Source: Sphingomonas yantingensis (lineage in GTDB: Bacteria > Pseudomonadota > Alphaproteobacteria > Sphingomonadales > Sphingomonadaceae). From it: a stretch of 64,000 bases of DNA. Positions 43,984-53,451 of this stretch are shown here, piece after piece (the stretch's first letter is position 1; each line of letters opens with the position of its first letter). Both the position numbers and the translations under genes were made by a program. The notes beneath the pieces are model-generated. The model saw nothing but the letters and a program-made list of their open reading frames with translations, was not told the origin of the DNA and did no database searches. The stretch covers positions 62,001 through 126,000 of the forward strand of contig NZ_JACIJJ010000004.1 of assembly GCF_014199325.1 (NCBI RefSeq), written 5' to 3'.

Positions 43984-45108
43984 TCATGGTCGCGCGGTAT
44001 CCGAATAACGCTCGGGATGCAGCAGCCGTTCGCCGATTTCCTCCCACCGCGGGAAGGATCGAGGCTTGATCGTACCGGCCGCGGCCAGTGCGATCGCTAC
44101 CGCGCGTTCGATCGATGCGGGCTGGTCTGGGTGATAGGGGGATCGCGACGCGACGTCGCCGGCGGCGAAATCGGGGCATACCGCCGGCAGCCCCAGATAT
44201 TCGAACTGGGCAAGCTTGAGGCTCGTGTCCGCAAGATACTCGACGCCCGGTGCGTTCACGTACGGTGCAATGCCGATCGTGGCATGGGCGATATAGGGCA
44301 GGGTGTCACGAAACGGCATTTCGTCATGCACGACGACGTTAGCTGCGGCCGTGAACCGCCGGCCGCAGCCGATCACATGGAAGACGACGTCGGGAAAGGC
44401 GGCAGCGGCGTGATGGAAGAAACGTTCGTCGAACAGCATCGACCCGACCGACACGGCGTTCCGAGTGCCCGCCGGGTAGGGGCTGGGGCCGATATTGGCG
44501 AAATCGGCGGGGTCGATGCCAAAACCGATCCGCGTGAGCCGGTCGGATGCCCATGCGAAGTCCGGGGCCATCAGCCACGATCGCATGCTGACATGGTGGA
44601 TCAGGCCCGCATCGCGCGCCAGCTGGGCCTGCACGAACGGGTGTGCGCCGACCGTGGCAAGGCGGTCCGTCGCATAATAGATGATCCGCGCAGTCGGGTT
44701 CAGCCGTCGGATGCGGCGCAGCAAAATCGCGGCGACACTCGCCTCGACGACGACGTGATCCGCTGCCGCCAGCAACGCATCGACATCGCGATTGGGCAGC
44801 CGTGCGTATAGCCGGAACAGCGGTCCCATCAACCGGTCGGCCAAGGCGTTGCCCGTTGCGAAGGGGTGAAGATGCGTGCGCCATAGATAGCAGCCGATGC
44901 CGTCGACCATCTCGATACGATTGGCGCGCTCCCAAAGGTTCAGGCGGGAATCGCCCTTCGATCGCGACAGCCGGCTGAACCGCGTCGAAAGAAACGACAC
45001 GGCATAGCCGCTGCGGGCGAGCGCATGGGCGATCTGATGGATGCTCGCGCGCTTGGCAGTGCGGTAATCGTGAAAAGCGGAGATGAAGACTACATTGCCC
45101 TTGTTCAT
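43984..45108 (-). CDS. GumK-like (GT70) glucuronosyltransferase
   Basis: 374 residues with a GT-B layout. The N-terminal half has FISAFHDYRTAKRASIHQIA, FLSTRFSRLSRSKGD and RIIYYATDRLATVG; the C-terminal half has GIDPADF, AVSVGSMLFDERFF, VIGCGR and PYVNAPGVEYLADTSLK. The HDYRTAKRxxIHxIA and SRLSR patterns are those of xanthan GumK, which transfers GlcA from UDP-GlcA to Man-Glc-Glc-PP-lipid. GelK of gellan synthesis is a related option. The intact ugd in the locus supplies the donor. Start is the ATG at 45108 with GGCGAG before it; longer starts exist. Confidence 0.82.
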   Translation of the reverse strand: MNKGNVVFISAFHDYRTAKRASIHQIAHALARSGYAVSFLSTRFSRLSRSKGDSRLNLWERANRIEMVDGIGCYLWRTHLHPFATGNALADRLMGPLFRLYARLPNRDVDALLAAADHVVVEASVAAILLRRIRRLNPTARIIYYATDRLATVGAHPFVQAQLARDAGLIHHVSMRSWLMAPDFAWASDRLTRIGFGIDPADFANIGPSPYPAGTRNAVSVGSMLFDERFFHHAAAAFPDVVFHVIGCGRRFTAAANVVVHDEMPFRDTLPYIAHATIGIAPYVNAPGVEYLADTSLKLAQFEYLGLPAVCPDFAAGDVASRSPYHPDQPASIERAVAIALAAAGTIKPRSFPRWEEIGERLLHPERYSDTARP

Positions 45109-45216
45109 CTCGCCCCCGGCTCCATAAGAATGCCGTCGCATGGCCGTCCGGCTGTGCAGGGTCAAGCCGGTTGCGATGCAACATCGGTTGCTGCTACCGC
45201 TAGCACATCATTGGAA

Positions 45217-45236
45217 GGGCCGACGAACGTCGGCCC
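45217..45236. promoter_or_regulatory. 20-bp palindrome between divergent glycosyltransferase genes
   Basis: GGGCCGACG (45217-45225) and CGTCGGCCC (45228-45236), perfect 9-bp arms with two bases between, in the 160-base gap between the GumK-like gene and the next GT2 gene. It ends 32 bases before the ATG at 45269. The short spacer favours a protein-binding operator over an RNA hairpin. Confidence 0.4.
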
Positions 45237-45268
45237 GACGAGCTGCCTGCGTGGAAATGAGGATGGTC

Positions 45269-46159
45269 ATGCCTGGGACTGCGCCGCTCGTTTCTGTCAT
45301 CGTGCCCGCTTACAATGACGGCGCGCGCCTCGCCTTGTGTCTCGAGCTGCTGCTGGCTCAGTCGATCGCAGACCAAGCTGAAATCATCGTCATTGATAAT
45401 GGGTCAAGCGAGGACCTGGCGCCGCTACACGAACGCTATCCGATGGTTCGCTGGCTGCATGAAGCCACTCCGGGGTCCTATGCCGCGCGCAACACCGGTA
45501 TCACCGTGGCACGCGGGTCGATACTGGCGTTCACCGATTCTGATTGCCTGCCGTCGGCAGGATGGCTGGAGCATGGCATCGCACCGCTGCTGGGTGATGA
45601 TCCGCCCAGCTTCGTGGGCGGCGCGATCGATCTGGTCACGACCGGAGCGGCGAGGTTGAGTGCCGCTGAACTGTTCGACCTGGCCTCAGGATTTCCGCAG
45701 AAACGCTTTGTCGAGCAAGTCCATTTCGCGATGACCGCCAATATGCTGACCACCGCCAAAACGATGGCGAAGGTCGGACCGTTCGCGACGAGCATGAAAT
45801 CGGGCGGTGACCGCGAGTGGGGCAACCGCGCCTGGGCGATGGTCGGTCCGGGCCACTACGTCTCGGCCGCTCGCATCGGTCATCCTACGCGATCCAGCCC
45901 CGCCGAGGTGCTGAAACGGGTACGCCGCGTCGCCGGCGGTGAGCGGGATCGCAAGCCGGGCTGGGCCGATTGCCTTGCCTTTTGCGCGCGCCAGCTGACG
46001 CCGCCGCGCCGCGCGTTCCTCGATATCGCGGCGCTCGATCCCGCGGTCGCGCCGCCGGTGGCCAAGGCGTCGGCGATGCTGTTCGCCTATCGCACCCGGC
46101 TGGCGCTGGTCCGCTACCGGCTCGCACTCCAGTTCGGCGGAGAGTCGAGCCGTTCATGA
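45269..46159 (+). CDS. Family 2 glycosyltransferase (paralogue A)
   Basis: 296 residues, GT-A fold: PLVSVIVPAYNDGARLALCLE, IIVIDNGSSED, PGSYAARNTGI and the metal-binding LAFTDSDCLP. The acceptor region has MKSGGDREWGNRAW and IGHPTRSSPAEVLKRVRR. Strongly similar in layout to the GT2 at 53448 (PGSYAARN, AFTDSDC, KSGGD, HPTR), so the two are paralogues probably acting on related acceptors. AGGA five bases before the ATG at 45269 decides the start; ATGs at 45257 and 45263 are close alternatives. First gene of a rightward run through the export genes. Confidence 0.88.
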   Translation: MPGTAPLVSVIVPAYNDGARLALCLELLLAQSIADQAEIIVIDNGSSEDLAPLHERYPMVRWLHEATPGSYAARNTGITVARGSILAFTDSDCLPSAGWLEHGIAPLLGDDPPSFVGGAIDLVTTGAARLSAAELFDLASGFPQKRFVEQVHFAMTANMLTTAKTMAKVGPFATSMKSGGDREWGNRAWAMVGPGHYVSAARIGHPTRSSPAEVLKRVRRVAGGERDRKPGWADCLAFCARQLTPPRRAFLDIAALDPAVAPPVAKASAMLFAYRTRLALVRYRLALQFGGESSRS

Positions 46160-46252
46160 TCCTTTGACGCCTGACACCGAATGAAATATCGACCATGGCT
46201 CGCGCACTGTCGTCAGCCGGGTGATGTGGTGTGCCGGGGGGAACCAGATTTC

Positions 46253-47431
46253 ATGATTCGCGGCTTCATGGTCGGAATGGTCATCGGCCCGATGGCGCTG
46301 ACCGGCACGGCATATGCGCAGGAAAACAAGTTCGAGCTTTCGGCGCGGCTGGTCGAGACGTATGACAGCAATATCCTGCGCCTGGGTGATCTGCGCACCG
46401 ACAATCCGACCGACAACCTCTCGGTCTCGCCTCGCGTCGCGGTGGATTTCGACCGGCGTTTTGCCCGGCAGCGGGTTTATGTCACCGGATATGCTGGCTA
46501 TAACTTCAACAGCCGCTTCCGCTTCCTCAATCGCGAGGAACTGGCGCTGAACGGAGGGGTCGATCTGCGGTTCGGGCCGCGTTGTCGTATCACACCGTCC
46601 ATGTCGATCCTGCGAGCCCAGTCCGACCTTGAGGATCTGGGTCAGATCGTGACCAACGTCGCCACGATACAGGATTACAGTATCCGCGCTTCGTGTCCGC
46701 GTCCCGCCGGATTCTATCCAACGGTCGGTGCAGGCTATTACCAGGTGCGCAATTCCGAGATCCGCCGCGAACGCGACCTGTCGATCGTCGATGCGCGCGT
46801 CGGCATTGCCTATGCCCGGCCCAGCATCGGCAATTTCGAGCTGTTCGGGCAGTTTGCCCGCATCGAGCGCAACCGGCGCGACCCGACGCCCGCCGGGCTG
46901 TTACAGGATGAAACCGATGTACGCACCGTCGCACTGCGTTTCAGCCGCGACGTCGGCACCCGGATCGAATCCGCGCTTCAGATCGGCTATACCGATGTCG
47001 TTCCCAAAACGGTCGACGTGCCCAGTTTTTCGGGTCTGACCTATGAGGGCAGCCTGACCTACCAGCCGACGCCGCCCCTGGCCCTCACGCTGGGTTTCGG
47101 CCGTCAGGTCAGCGGGCGCGGCAATCTTGGTACCAGCTATTACGTATCGGACAATGTCCAGCTGCGCGCGCGGGCGAAGCTGAGCGCGCGCACGTCGGCG
47201 GGTGCCGGGATCCAACTGTCGAGGCGCGATTTCGCGGGTGAGGACCGGGTGTTCCAGTTCGGGCCACGTGGTCGCGACCGCCAGTTGGATGCCAACGCCA
47301 CGATCGGCTACCGCCTGGCACGACCGATTAACCTCGACCTGTCGACCCGCTATCGCCGGCGAAATGCAGAGAATGATTTTTACGACTATGACAGTCTTTC
47401 CGCCACGCTGGCGGCGGCGATGAGCTTTTGA
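46253..47431 (+). CDS. Outer-membrane beta-barrel protein of the export system
   Basis: 392 residues with a signal peptide (MIRGFMVGMVIGPMALTGTAYAQ) and alternating amphipathic strands with many aromatic ends, finishing in Phe (TLAAAMSF), as in outer-membrane barrels. LVETYDSNILRLGD resembles the start of barrels found in exopolysaccharide loci (GelF/SpsF-like position). GGGGGGAA lies before the ATG at 46253. It sits directly upstream of the Wza-like gene (17-base gap), so a role in secretion or surface retention of the polymer is likely. Confidence 0.8.
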   Translation: MIRGFMVGMVIGPMALTGTAYAQENKFELSARLVETYDSNILRLGDLRTDNPTDNLSVSPRVAVDFDRRFARQRVYVTGYAGYNFNSRFRFLNREELALNGGVDLRFGPRCRITPSMSILRAQSDLEDLGQIVTNVATIQDYSIRASCPRPAGFYPTVGAGYYQVRNSEIRRERDLSIVDARVGIAYARPSIGNFELFGQFARIERNRRDPTPAGLLQDETDVRTVALRFSRDVGTRIESALQIGYTDVVPKTVDVPSFSGLTYEGSLTYQPTPPLALTLGFGRQVSGRGNLGTSYYVSDNVQLRARAKLSARTSAGAGIQLSRRDFAGEDRVFQFGPRGRDRQLDANATIGYRLARPINLDLSTRYRRRNAENDFYDYDSLSATLAAAMSF

Positions 47432-47448
47432 GATAACGGAGACGGACG

Positions 47449-48225
47449 ATGAAGGCATTCGCACTAGCAGGGATCGCCGTGTTGCTGGCGCCGGTAGCTG
47501 GCGTGCCGGTCGCCGCCGGCCAGACCGTCTGGCAAGGGTATCAGCTGGGGGCCGAGGACCAGATCGAGGTCCAGATCCACGGGCAAGGCGGGGCCACCGT
47601 CAAGACTCGGGTAAAGTCCGACGGGTCGATCACCCTGCCGCTGGTGGGTCGCGTGCGCGCCGCCGATCAGACGACGCAGTCGCTCGCGACCGCGATCGAG
47701 GGGCAGCTGAAGCGCGGTGGGCTGATCATGAACCCAATCGTAAACGTCGAGATCCTGGAATATGCCAGCCGCACCGTCACGATGCTGGGTGAGTTCGCGA
47801 ATCCCGGCCTGGTCCCGCTCGATCGTCCGCTGACGCTGACCGAGATCGTCGCGCGCGTCGGCGGGCTGAAGGCGGGAGCATCGGATGATGTCGTGCTTCG
47901 CCGCGCTGGCGGGACGATTGAACGCTACAATCTGACCGCGATCGCCCGCAACGAAGCGAGGGACATCGTGCTGTCGCCGGGCGATGCACTGTTCGCGACG
48001 GCGGCGCCGCAATATTATATCTACGGCCAGGTCGGCAACGCCGGCAGCTTCGCGATCGCGCCGCAGATGACGATCCGCCAGGCTCTGGCGCGCGCCGGTG
48101 GCCCCACGCTGGCCGGATCGGAGCGGAAGATCACCCTGTTTCGCGGCGGTCAGGAAATCGATGCCGACCTTTCTGCGTTTATCCAGCCCCGCGACGTCCT
48201 GTTCGTACGCGAGCGTGTGTTCTGA
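47449..48225 (+). CDS. Wza/GumB-like polysaccharide export protein
   Basis: 258 residues with a signal peptide (about 1-24). A Poly_export domain begins GYQLGAEDQIEVQIHGQ, with SDGSITLPLVGRVRA, followed by two SLBB-type units: VTMLGEFANPGLVPL and YYIYGQVGNAGSFAI. This is the periplasmic/outer-membrane exporter (GelD/GumB). No lipobox Cys is visible. GGAG precedes the start. It works with the GumC-like co-polymerase encoded at 41168. Confidence 0.93.
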   Translation: MKAFALAGIAVLLAPVAGVPVAAGQTVWQGYQLGAEDQIEVQIHGQGGATVKTRVKSDGSITLPLVGRVRAADQTTQSLATAIEGQLKRGGLIMNPIVNVEILEYASRTVTMLGEFANPGLVPLDRPLTLTEIVARVGGLKAGASDDVVLRRAGGTIERYNLTAIARNEARDIVLSPGDALFATAAPQYYIYGQVGNAGSFAIAPQMTIRQALARAGGPTLAGSERKITLFRGGQEIDADLSAFIQPRDVLFVRERVF

Positions 48226-48297
48226 TCTTTCGGCGTCCTACCGGTAAGCGGCCCGGGCCGCGCCGGGTATCCGTCGCTGTCGATTGAGGCGTACCAC

Positions 48298-49845
48298 ATG
48301 ACCGACGACAGCCGCATCGATACCGACGACGCGGTGTTCCCCCGCCGCCCGGCCGGTTCGATGAAGCGCCAACTGGCCATCGGCGCAGGCTGGATGACGG
48401 GGCTGCAACTGCTGTCCAAGGTTATCGAGATCGGCTTCATCGCCGTCCTCGCGCGTATCCTGTTTCCCGCCGATTTCGGCGTGATCGCCGGCGCGGCCAT
48501 CTTCATCCAGCTCGCATCGCTGCTGGTCGAGGTTGGCATCGGTGCGACGATCGTCCAGATTCCGAACCTGACGCGCACCGACCTGCGCATCGGGGGCACC
48601 ATCGTGGTCCTGAACGGCGTCGGCTATTTCACGCTGGCCCAGGTGCTCGCCCCGTTCGCGGGCGATTTCATGGGCATTCCGGGCACCGAGCCGGTCATCC
48701 GGGTGTTGGCGCTGGTGTTCATTATCCAGTCGTTCGGGATCGTGTCCGAAAACGTGCTGGTTCGCGATTTGGAAGTGCGGCGGGTGATGGTCGCGCAGCT
48801 GATGTCGCGGGTGATCGGTACCGGCGTGATCGGGATCGCCCTGGCGTGGGCGGGCTTGGGCTATTGGGCGCTGGTCGTGGCCACGCTTGCGGAAACGTCG
48901 ATCAAGGCCACGTGGCTGGTCTTGCTGGTGCGGCCACCGATGCGACCGTTGCTGACGCGACCCGGCGCGGCGCGGCTGATGCGGCGCGGCGCGGGATTCT
49001 CCCTCGCCAAGGTCATCAATTTTTTCGCACTGCGCGCGGACAATGCGATCGTCGGGCGAACGATGGATGCCGCTGCGCTGGGGCTGTATTCGCGCGCCTA
49101 TAACCTGATGAACGTCCCCGCGGACCTTTATAGCCGGATCGCTGAACGGATCGTCTTTCCGGCAATGGCCAAGGTCCAGGACGATCCGGTCCGGCTGCGA
49201 TCGGCATTCCTGCGTGGGCTGGAACTGACCGCGGTGTTTGGCTTGCCGATCTCGGCGCTGCTGGCGCTGCTGGCGCCCGAGGTGATCCTGTTCATCCTCG
49301 GCCCTCGCTGGGTCGAGGTAATCGTGCCGTTCGCGGTGCTGTGTTCGGTCACCTATCTGAGGCTGGGCACCAAGGTCAGCGGGTCGCTGCAACGGGCCAA
49401 GGCGGCGACGGGGGCAATGATCACCAATCAGATCGTCTATGCCGGCATGGTGATCGGCGGCTGCCTGATCGCCTATCCGCACGGCATCGTCGCGGTAGCG
49501 ACCGCGGTCAGCATCGCGGTCGTCGCGTTCTATCTGATCGTGAACTACAACGCCTGTCGCCTCGCGGGCGTCGGCCTCCGCGATTTTGCGAGGGTCCATG
49601 GCCATGGCGCGTTGCTGGCGCTGGCCTGTACCCTGGCGGCGGCACCGGTCGTCTTCGGGATGCGCGCTGCCGGTGGCCTTCCGCCGATCGCGATCCTTGG
49701 CGCATCGGGTGCGGCGATCGCCGTGCTGGGGGTGATCCTGATCGTGTGGCGACCGCGCTGGCTGTTGGGTGCGTTCGTCATCGAGCTGCTGGGTGACGCG
49801 GGTCGGGCGACGGATCGGTTCCGCAAGCGAAAGGCGCGCTCATGA
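48298..49845 (+). CDS. MOP-family oligosaccharide flippase (Wzx/GumJ-like)
   Basis: 515 residues with about 14 hydrophobic helices. MKRQLAIGAGWMTGLQLLSKVIEIGFIAVLARIL and ILFPADFGVIAGAAIF are typical of the polysaccharide transporter family, as are LRADNAIVGRTMDAAALGLYSRAYNL-type sequences (NAIVGR, GLYSRAYNLM). It would flip the lipid-linked repeat unit to the periplasm. GAGG precedes the ATG. The downstream GH5 gene overlaps by four bases (ATGA), linking transport to the glycanase. Confidence 0.9.
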   Translation: MTDDSRIDTDDAVFPRRPAGSMKRQLAIGAGWMTGLQLLSKVIEIGFIAVLARILFPADFGVIAGAAIFIQLASLLVEVGIGATIVQIPNLTRTDLRIGGTIVVLNGVGYFTLAQVLAPFAGDFMGIPGTEPVIRVLALVFIIQSFGIVSENVLVRDLEVRRVMVAQLMSRVIGTGVIGIALAWAGLGYWALVVATLAETSIKATWLVLLVRPPMRPLLTRPGAARLMRRGAGFSLAKVINFFALRADNAIVGRTMDAAALGLYSRAYNLMNVPADLYSRIAERIVFPAMAKVQDDPVRLRSAFLRGLELTAVFGLPISALLALLAPEVILFILGPRWVEVIVPFAVLCSVTYLRLGTKVSGSLQRAKAATGAMITNQIVYAGMVIGGCLIAYPHGIVAVATAVSIAVVAFYLIVNYNACRLAGVGLRDFARVHGHGALLALACTLAAAPVVFGMRAAGGLPPIAILGASGAAIAVLGVILIVWRPRWLLGAFVIELLGDAGRATDRFRKRKARS

Positions 49846-50975
49846 CGGCTATGGCGGCGAAACCCCGACCCGTTCCCAAGCGCGGATGGGGGCCGCTTGT
49901 GCTGGCCGCGGCGTTCCTGCTGCTGGCGGTCGTGGCGGTCGCGGCGCTGCTTGCCGAACGCACTGGTGAAGAATCGATCGGATCACTGGTGCTGGGGGAT
50001 GCCGCCGGGCCTGAGGAATCGTCCCCGGCCGGCCCGGCCGCGACACCGCCGCGGTTCGGCGTGAACCTGTCGGGGGCGGAGGCGCGGGGCAACGACGCGC
50101 TGAGACCCAATCTGGTCGATCTGCGCCATCATGTCGAACAGCTGCGGTTCGACCTGATCCGCTATCCCTTCAAGATGGATCGGATGACGCCCGATCGCAT
50201 CGCCGAGCTGCGGGTGCTGACCGACTATGCGCGCCGCCGCGATGTGCCGGTCATCCTTGACAACCATAATTACGGCTGGCCGCCGGTTGCGGCGCAGATC
50301 GCGTTCTGGACGCGCTTTGCCCGGGCGTTTCCCGATGACGGTTCGGTTCTCCTCGACCTGAACAACGAACCCAAAGGGGTCGAGTGGATGCGATGGGCCA
50401 GCGATGCCAAGCAGGTCGTCGCCGGCTTGCGCCGCAACGGCATCCGGCACCCGATCCTGCTGGAATGGCCGGGGTGGTCGGCCGTGACCCGCTTCGACAA
50501 ACACGAGGCCAGCGACAAACCGTGCCAGAGTGCAGGCTGCGCACTCGACCGGACGCCGGGACCGCTCGACCCGCTGGGCCGGACTTATATGAACGGACAC
50601 CGCTATTTCGATGCCAACGGGTCGGGGTTGAAGGCGGGATGCCGCCAGCGCAACGGCATCGCGCGCGAGCGCAGCGGCTTCGTGGCGTTCGCCGCACAGC
50701 TGCGCAAGCGCGGTCTACAGGGCTATGTCACCGAGGCAGCGTTCGGAAACTATCGGGGCATTCCCGAGAGTTGCAAGGCGGTCGGCGAGGAAGCGGTGCG
50801 GGCAATCCGCGCCAATGCCGACGTGCTTCGCGGTATCACCTGGTGGGGCGGGGGGCGGCTATGGCCCGATCGCTACCCCTTCAAGATCGAATGTCCCAAG
50901 AAGCAGCGAGCGACTTGCCCCGTGTCAGACTATCAGAAGGCGATCAGTCCGCGCCTTGTCACGCGCGCGCCCTGA
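49842..50975 (+). CDS. Membrane-anchored GH5 glycanase
   Basis: 377 residues: an N-terminal helix (about 18-38, PLVLAAAFLLLAVVAVAALL) without clear cleavage site, a short linker, then a GH5 domain starting GVNLSGAEARG. IRYPFKMD, LDNHNYGW, the acid/base Glu near 176 in LDLNNEPKG and a nucleophile Glu near 298 in GYVTEAAFG are visible. Probably periplasmic and tethered, acting on beta-1,4-glucan-type chains during synthesis, as glycanases in cellulose and other polymer loci do. Overlaps the flippase (ATGA), so co-translated. Confidence 0.87.
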   Translation: MTAMAAKPRPVPKRGWGPLVLAAAFLLLAVVAVAALLAERTGEESIGSLVLGDAAGPEESSPAGPAATPPRFGVNLSGAEARGNDALRPNLVDLRHHVEQLRFDLIRYPFKMDRMTPDRIAELRVLTDYARRRDVPVILDNHNYGWPPVAAQIAFWTRFARAFPDDGSVLLDLNNEPKGVEWMRWASDAKQVVAGLRRNGIRHPILLEWPGWSAVTRFDKHEASDKPCQSAGCALDRTPGPLDPLGRTYMNGHRYFDANGSGLKAGCRQRNGIARERSGFVAFAAQLRKRGLQGYVTEAAFGNYRGIPESCKAVGEEAVRAIRANADVLRGITWWGGGRLWPDRYPFKIECPKKQRATCPVSDYQKAISPRLVTRAP

Positions 50976-50988
50976 CCGGAAAAGCTAG

Positions 50989-52140
50989 ATGCAGGACACG
51001 CCACTCCATATGCCGGACGCCCGACCGCTCGCCATCACGCATGTCGTGCGGCAATTCCATCCCGGTATTGGCGGGATGGAAGAATGCGTGCTGCAACTGG
51101 CGCGGTATCAGGTCGCCGGCGGCCACCGGGTGCGCGTCGTCACGCTCGACACGATCTTCGATGATCCCGCTGCGCGCAAGCTGCCTCATGCGGAGATGCT
51201 GGACGGGATCGAGATCCGGCGGGTGCCTTGGCGCGGGTCGAAACGATATCCGCTTGCGCCCGGCGTGCTCGGCGTGCTGGGCACACCCGACCTGGTGCAT
51301 GTTCACGGCGTCGATTTCCTGTCCGACTACCTGGCGCTTACCCAGCCGGTCCATCGGCGGATCCTGATCCTGTCGACGCATGGCGGCTTTTTTCATACCC
51401 CGTTCGCCGGACGGATGAAACTGTTGTATTTCAACAGCATCACCCGGGCACTTCTGACCCGCTATGCAGGCGTGGCGGCGTCGAGCCAGTCCGATTTCGA
51501 ACGATTTGCGCAGATCCGGCACCGCAACCTCGACCTGATCGAGAACGGCGTCACGGTTGACAAGTTTCGCGGGCTGGCACGGCGCGATGCGCGCACGATC
51601 CTTTATTTCGGACGGCTTGCCCCCAACAAGGGGCTGGCGGCGCTGGTCGCGTGGTTCGCCGCGCTGGTCGCCGCCGATCCCGACTGGCGGCTGATCGTAG
51701 CGGGGCGGCCGATGGGGGTGACGCTGGAGTCGCTGCGAGCGCAAGCGGCGGCGCTGGGCATCGCCGAGCGGGTGGAGACGGTCGACACGCCCAGCGACGC
51801 GCAGATCGCGACGCTGATCGGTCGATCTTCGGTCTATGCGTCGGCATCGACCTATGAAGGGTTCGGCCTGGCGGCGATCGAGGGGGCGTCGGCGCATCTG
51901 TATCCGCTGCTGAACGACATTCCGCCATTTCGCCGCACCGTCGACGGGTTGGGCTTCGGCCGCATCGTCGACTTCGCCGACCCGGCGACCGCGCCGGCTT
52001 TCGCTCGTGACTGGCCCAGCTTGACCATGCCCGATGCCGCGACGATCGATGCGACGGTCACCGGCCGTTTCGGCTGGCGCGGCCATGTGGACGCGTTCGA
52101 AGCGCTGTATCGCCGCGCGCTGGCGTCACGCGGGCGTTAG
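50989..52140 (+). CDS. GT4 mannosyltransferase, GumH/AceC-like
   Basis: 383-residue GT-B enzyme. The N-terminal half reads HVVRQFHPGIGGMEECVLQLA, RRVPWRGSKRYPLAPGVL and VHVHGVDFLSDYLA, then LSTHGGFFHTPF; these are the characteristic stretches of xanthan GumH and acetan AceC. The donor side has NGVTVDKF, YFGRLAPNKGL and the EX7E-type SASTYEGFGLAAIEG. GumH transfers alpha-1,3-mannose from GDP-Man to cellobiosyl-PP-lipid. No GDP-mannose synthesis genes are in the window. Start 50989 (or ATG 51010). Its 3' end overlaps the convergent polymerase gene by 15 bases. Confidence 0.87.
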   Translation: MQDTPLHMPDARPLAITHVVRQFHPGIGGMEECVLQLARYQVAGGHRVRVVTLDTIFDDPAARKLPHAEMLDGIEIRRVPWRGSKRYPLAPGVLGVLGTPDLVHVHGVDFLSDYLALTQPVHRRILILSTHGGFFHTPFAGRMKLLYFNSITRALLTRYAGVAASSQSDFERFAQIRHRNLDLIENGVTVDKFRGLARRDARTILYFGRLAPNKGLAALVAWFAALVAADPDWRLIVAGRPMGVTLESLRAQAAALGIAERVETVDTPSDAQIATLIGRSSVYASASTYEGFGLAAIEGASAHLYPLLNDIPPFRRTVDGLGFGRIVDFADPATAPAFARDWPSLTMPDAATIDATVTGRFGWRGHVDAFEALYRRALASRGR

Positions 52141-53451
52141 GGTTCGCCAATTGCGGCCCGACCGGGTGAGGCGTGCGGACGCGTCCTTGCCGCCGAAATC
52201 GGTGACGCGGACATAGCCGACGAGAAACCAAAGCAACGGCGCTGTTTTCATCGAAAACGAACCTGTCCCGCCAATCAGCAGCCAGATATAGATATAGGTG
52301 CTCATCGCCCAGATTGTCCGCCGGCGAATGACATCGTCGGGACGAACGATCAGCGTCAGATAGGCCCAGTAGGCCAAGGCGCCGAAGATGCTGGTCGACA
52401 CCATGACGAAGCCATAGCCGGTATCCCCGCTGCGGGCGATCAGGTCGTGATTGCCGAACAGCAGGTCACTGGCCGACAATCGGGTCAATGCGCGATAGGT
52501 CGTGGCGATCCGGCCGATCAGATCGTCGCCGTAGCGAACCCGTTCGAACTCGAAGACGATGAAGGTGATGCCCAGCAGCACGATCGGGATCAGCGCGTTG
52601 GCATAGCGGGGCAGCCGTGGAAAGACGAAATAGCCAAGGATGAAGATCGGCGCCATGATCGCTGACATCCGGGCGTTGTTGGTCACGACGATCATGAAGA
52701 TCGTTATCAGCATCAGCGCGCGCTCCGGCCATGACAGCCGATCCCACATCGACGTCAGGTAGATCATCAGCACGATGGCGAAGATATTGATGTTGACTTG
52801 TTCCAAAAAGATCGACGACGTGCGCGGCCCGTCGAACAGGCCGAAACTAAAGCGCCCTTCGTAAACGATGGTGCCGAGTGCCAGACCCGTATCTTCGTAG
52901 AACTCCTTGATCGCATAGCCGCGCGTCTTCGCCAGGTAATCGGCCGGGCGGAACAACGACGCATAGGCTTCGGTACTGGCGACCTCGATCAGCAGGACGA
53001 CCAGCGTGATCGCCGCGCACAGCGTGAAGGCGAGGCGCATCGCCTTTTCATCCGCACGCGCCCCCAGCATGGTGAAGCCGGTGATGATAAGAACGTTGCG
53101 AATGCCTTCGATGAAAGCAAGTTCGGCGACGATTGACATCGCGATCGCCAGCCCGGCCGAAAGGCCAAGATAGAGCAGCGGCAGCACGTCGCTTCGCCGC
53201 AAACTGGCATAGGCGGACAGGCCGAGCGCCGCGAAGATGATCGAGGTTTCGGTCACGATCACCAGCGCATTGTTCATCGGTATACCGCGCGCGGCCATCA
53301 GCGCGAGTATCGCGTTGTAGGTGACGCCGATGACCGGGATCGCGGCGACCAGCGATCGCGCGATCGTTTTTCCGGCATCGGCGGTGCCACGCGCGGTACT
53401 GGCGATGGACAACGGTCGCGTGACCCTTGCCGAAGGACGCGCCACGCTCAC
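52126..53451 (-). CDS. Polysaccharide polymerase (GumE/Wzy-like)
   Basis: 441-residue polytopic protein with about 12 helices and a large loop with FEYED-type acidic sequence (KEFYEDTG) and GLFDGPRTSSIFLEQVN. NNARMSAIMAPIFILGYFVFPRLPR is typical of GumE-like polymerases. It would join flipped repeat units in the periplasm in the Wzy-dependent pathway. The start is a GTG overlapping the upstream GT2 stop (GTGA). Identification is by topology, motifs and context; Wzy proteins are too divergent for certainty. Confidence 0.78.
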   Translation of the reverse strand: MSVARPSARVTRPLSIASTARGTADAGKTIARSLVAAIPVIGVTYNAILALMAARGIPMNNALVIVTETSIIFAALGLSAYASLRRSDVLPLLYLGLSAGLAIAMSIVAELAFIEGIRNVLIITGFTMLGARADEKAMRLAFTLCAAITLVVLLIEVASTEAYASLFRPADYLAKTRGYAIKEFYEDTGLALGTIVYEGRFSFGLFDGPRTSSIFLEQVNINIFAIVLMIYLTSMWDRLSWPERALMLITIFMIVVTNNARMSAIMAPIFILGYFVFPRLPRYANALIPIVLLGITFIVFEFERVRYGDDLIGRIATTYRALTRLSASDLLFGNHDLIARSGDTGYGFVMVSTSIFGALAYWAYLTLIVRPDDVIRRRTIWAMSTYIYIWLLIGGTGSFSMKTAPLLWFLVGYVRVTDFGGKDASARLTRSGRNWRTLTPA

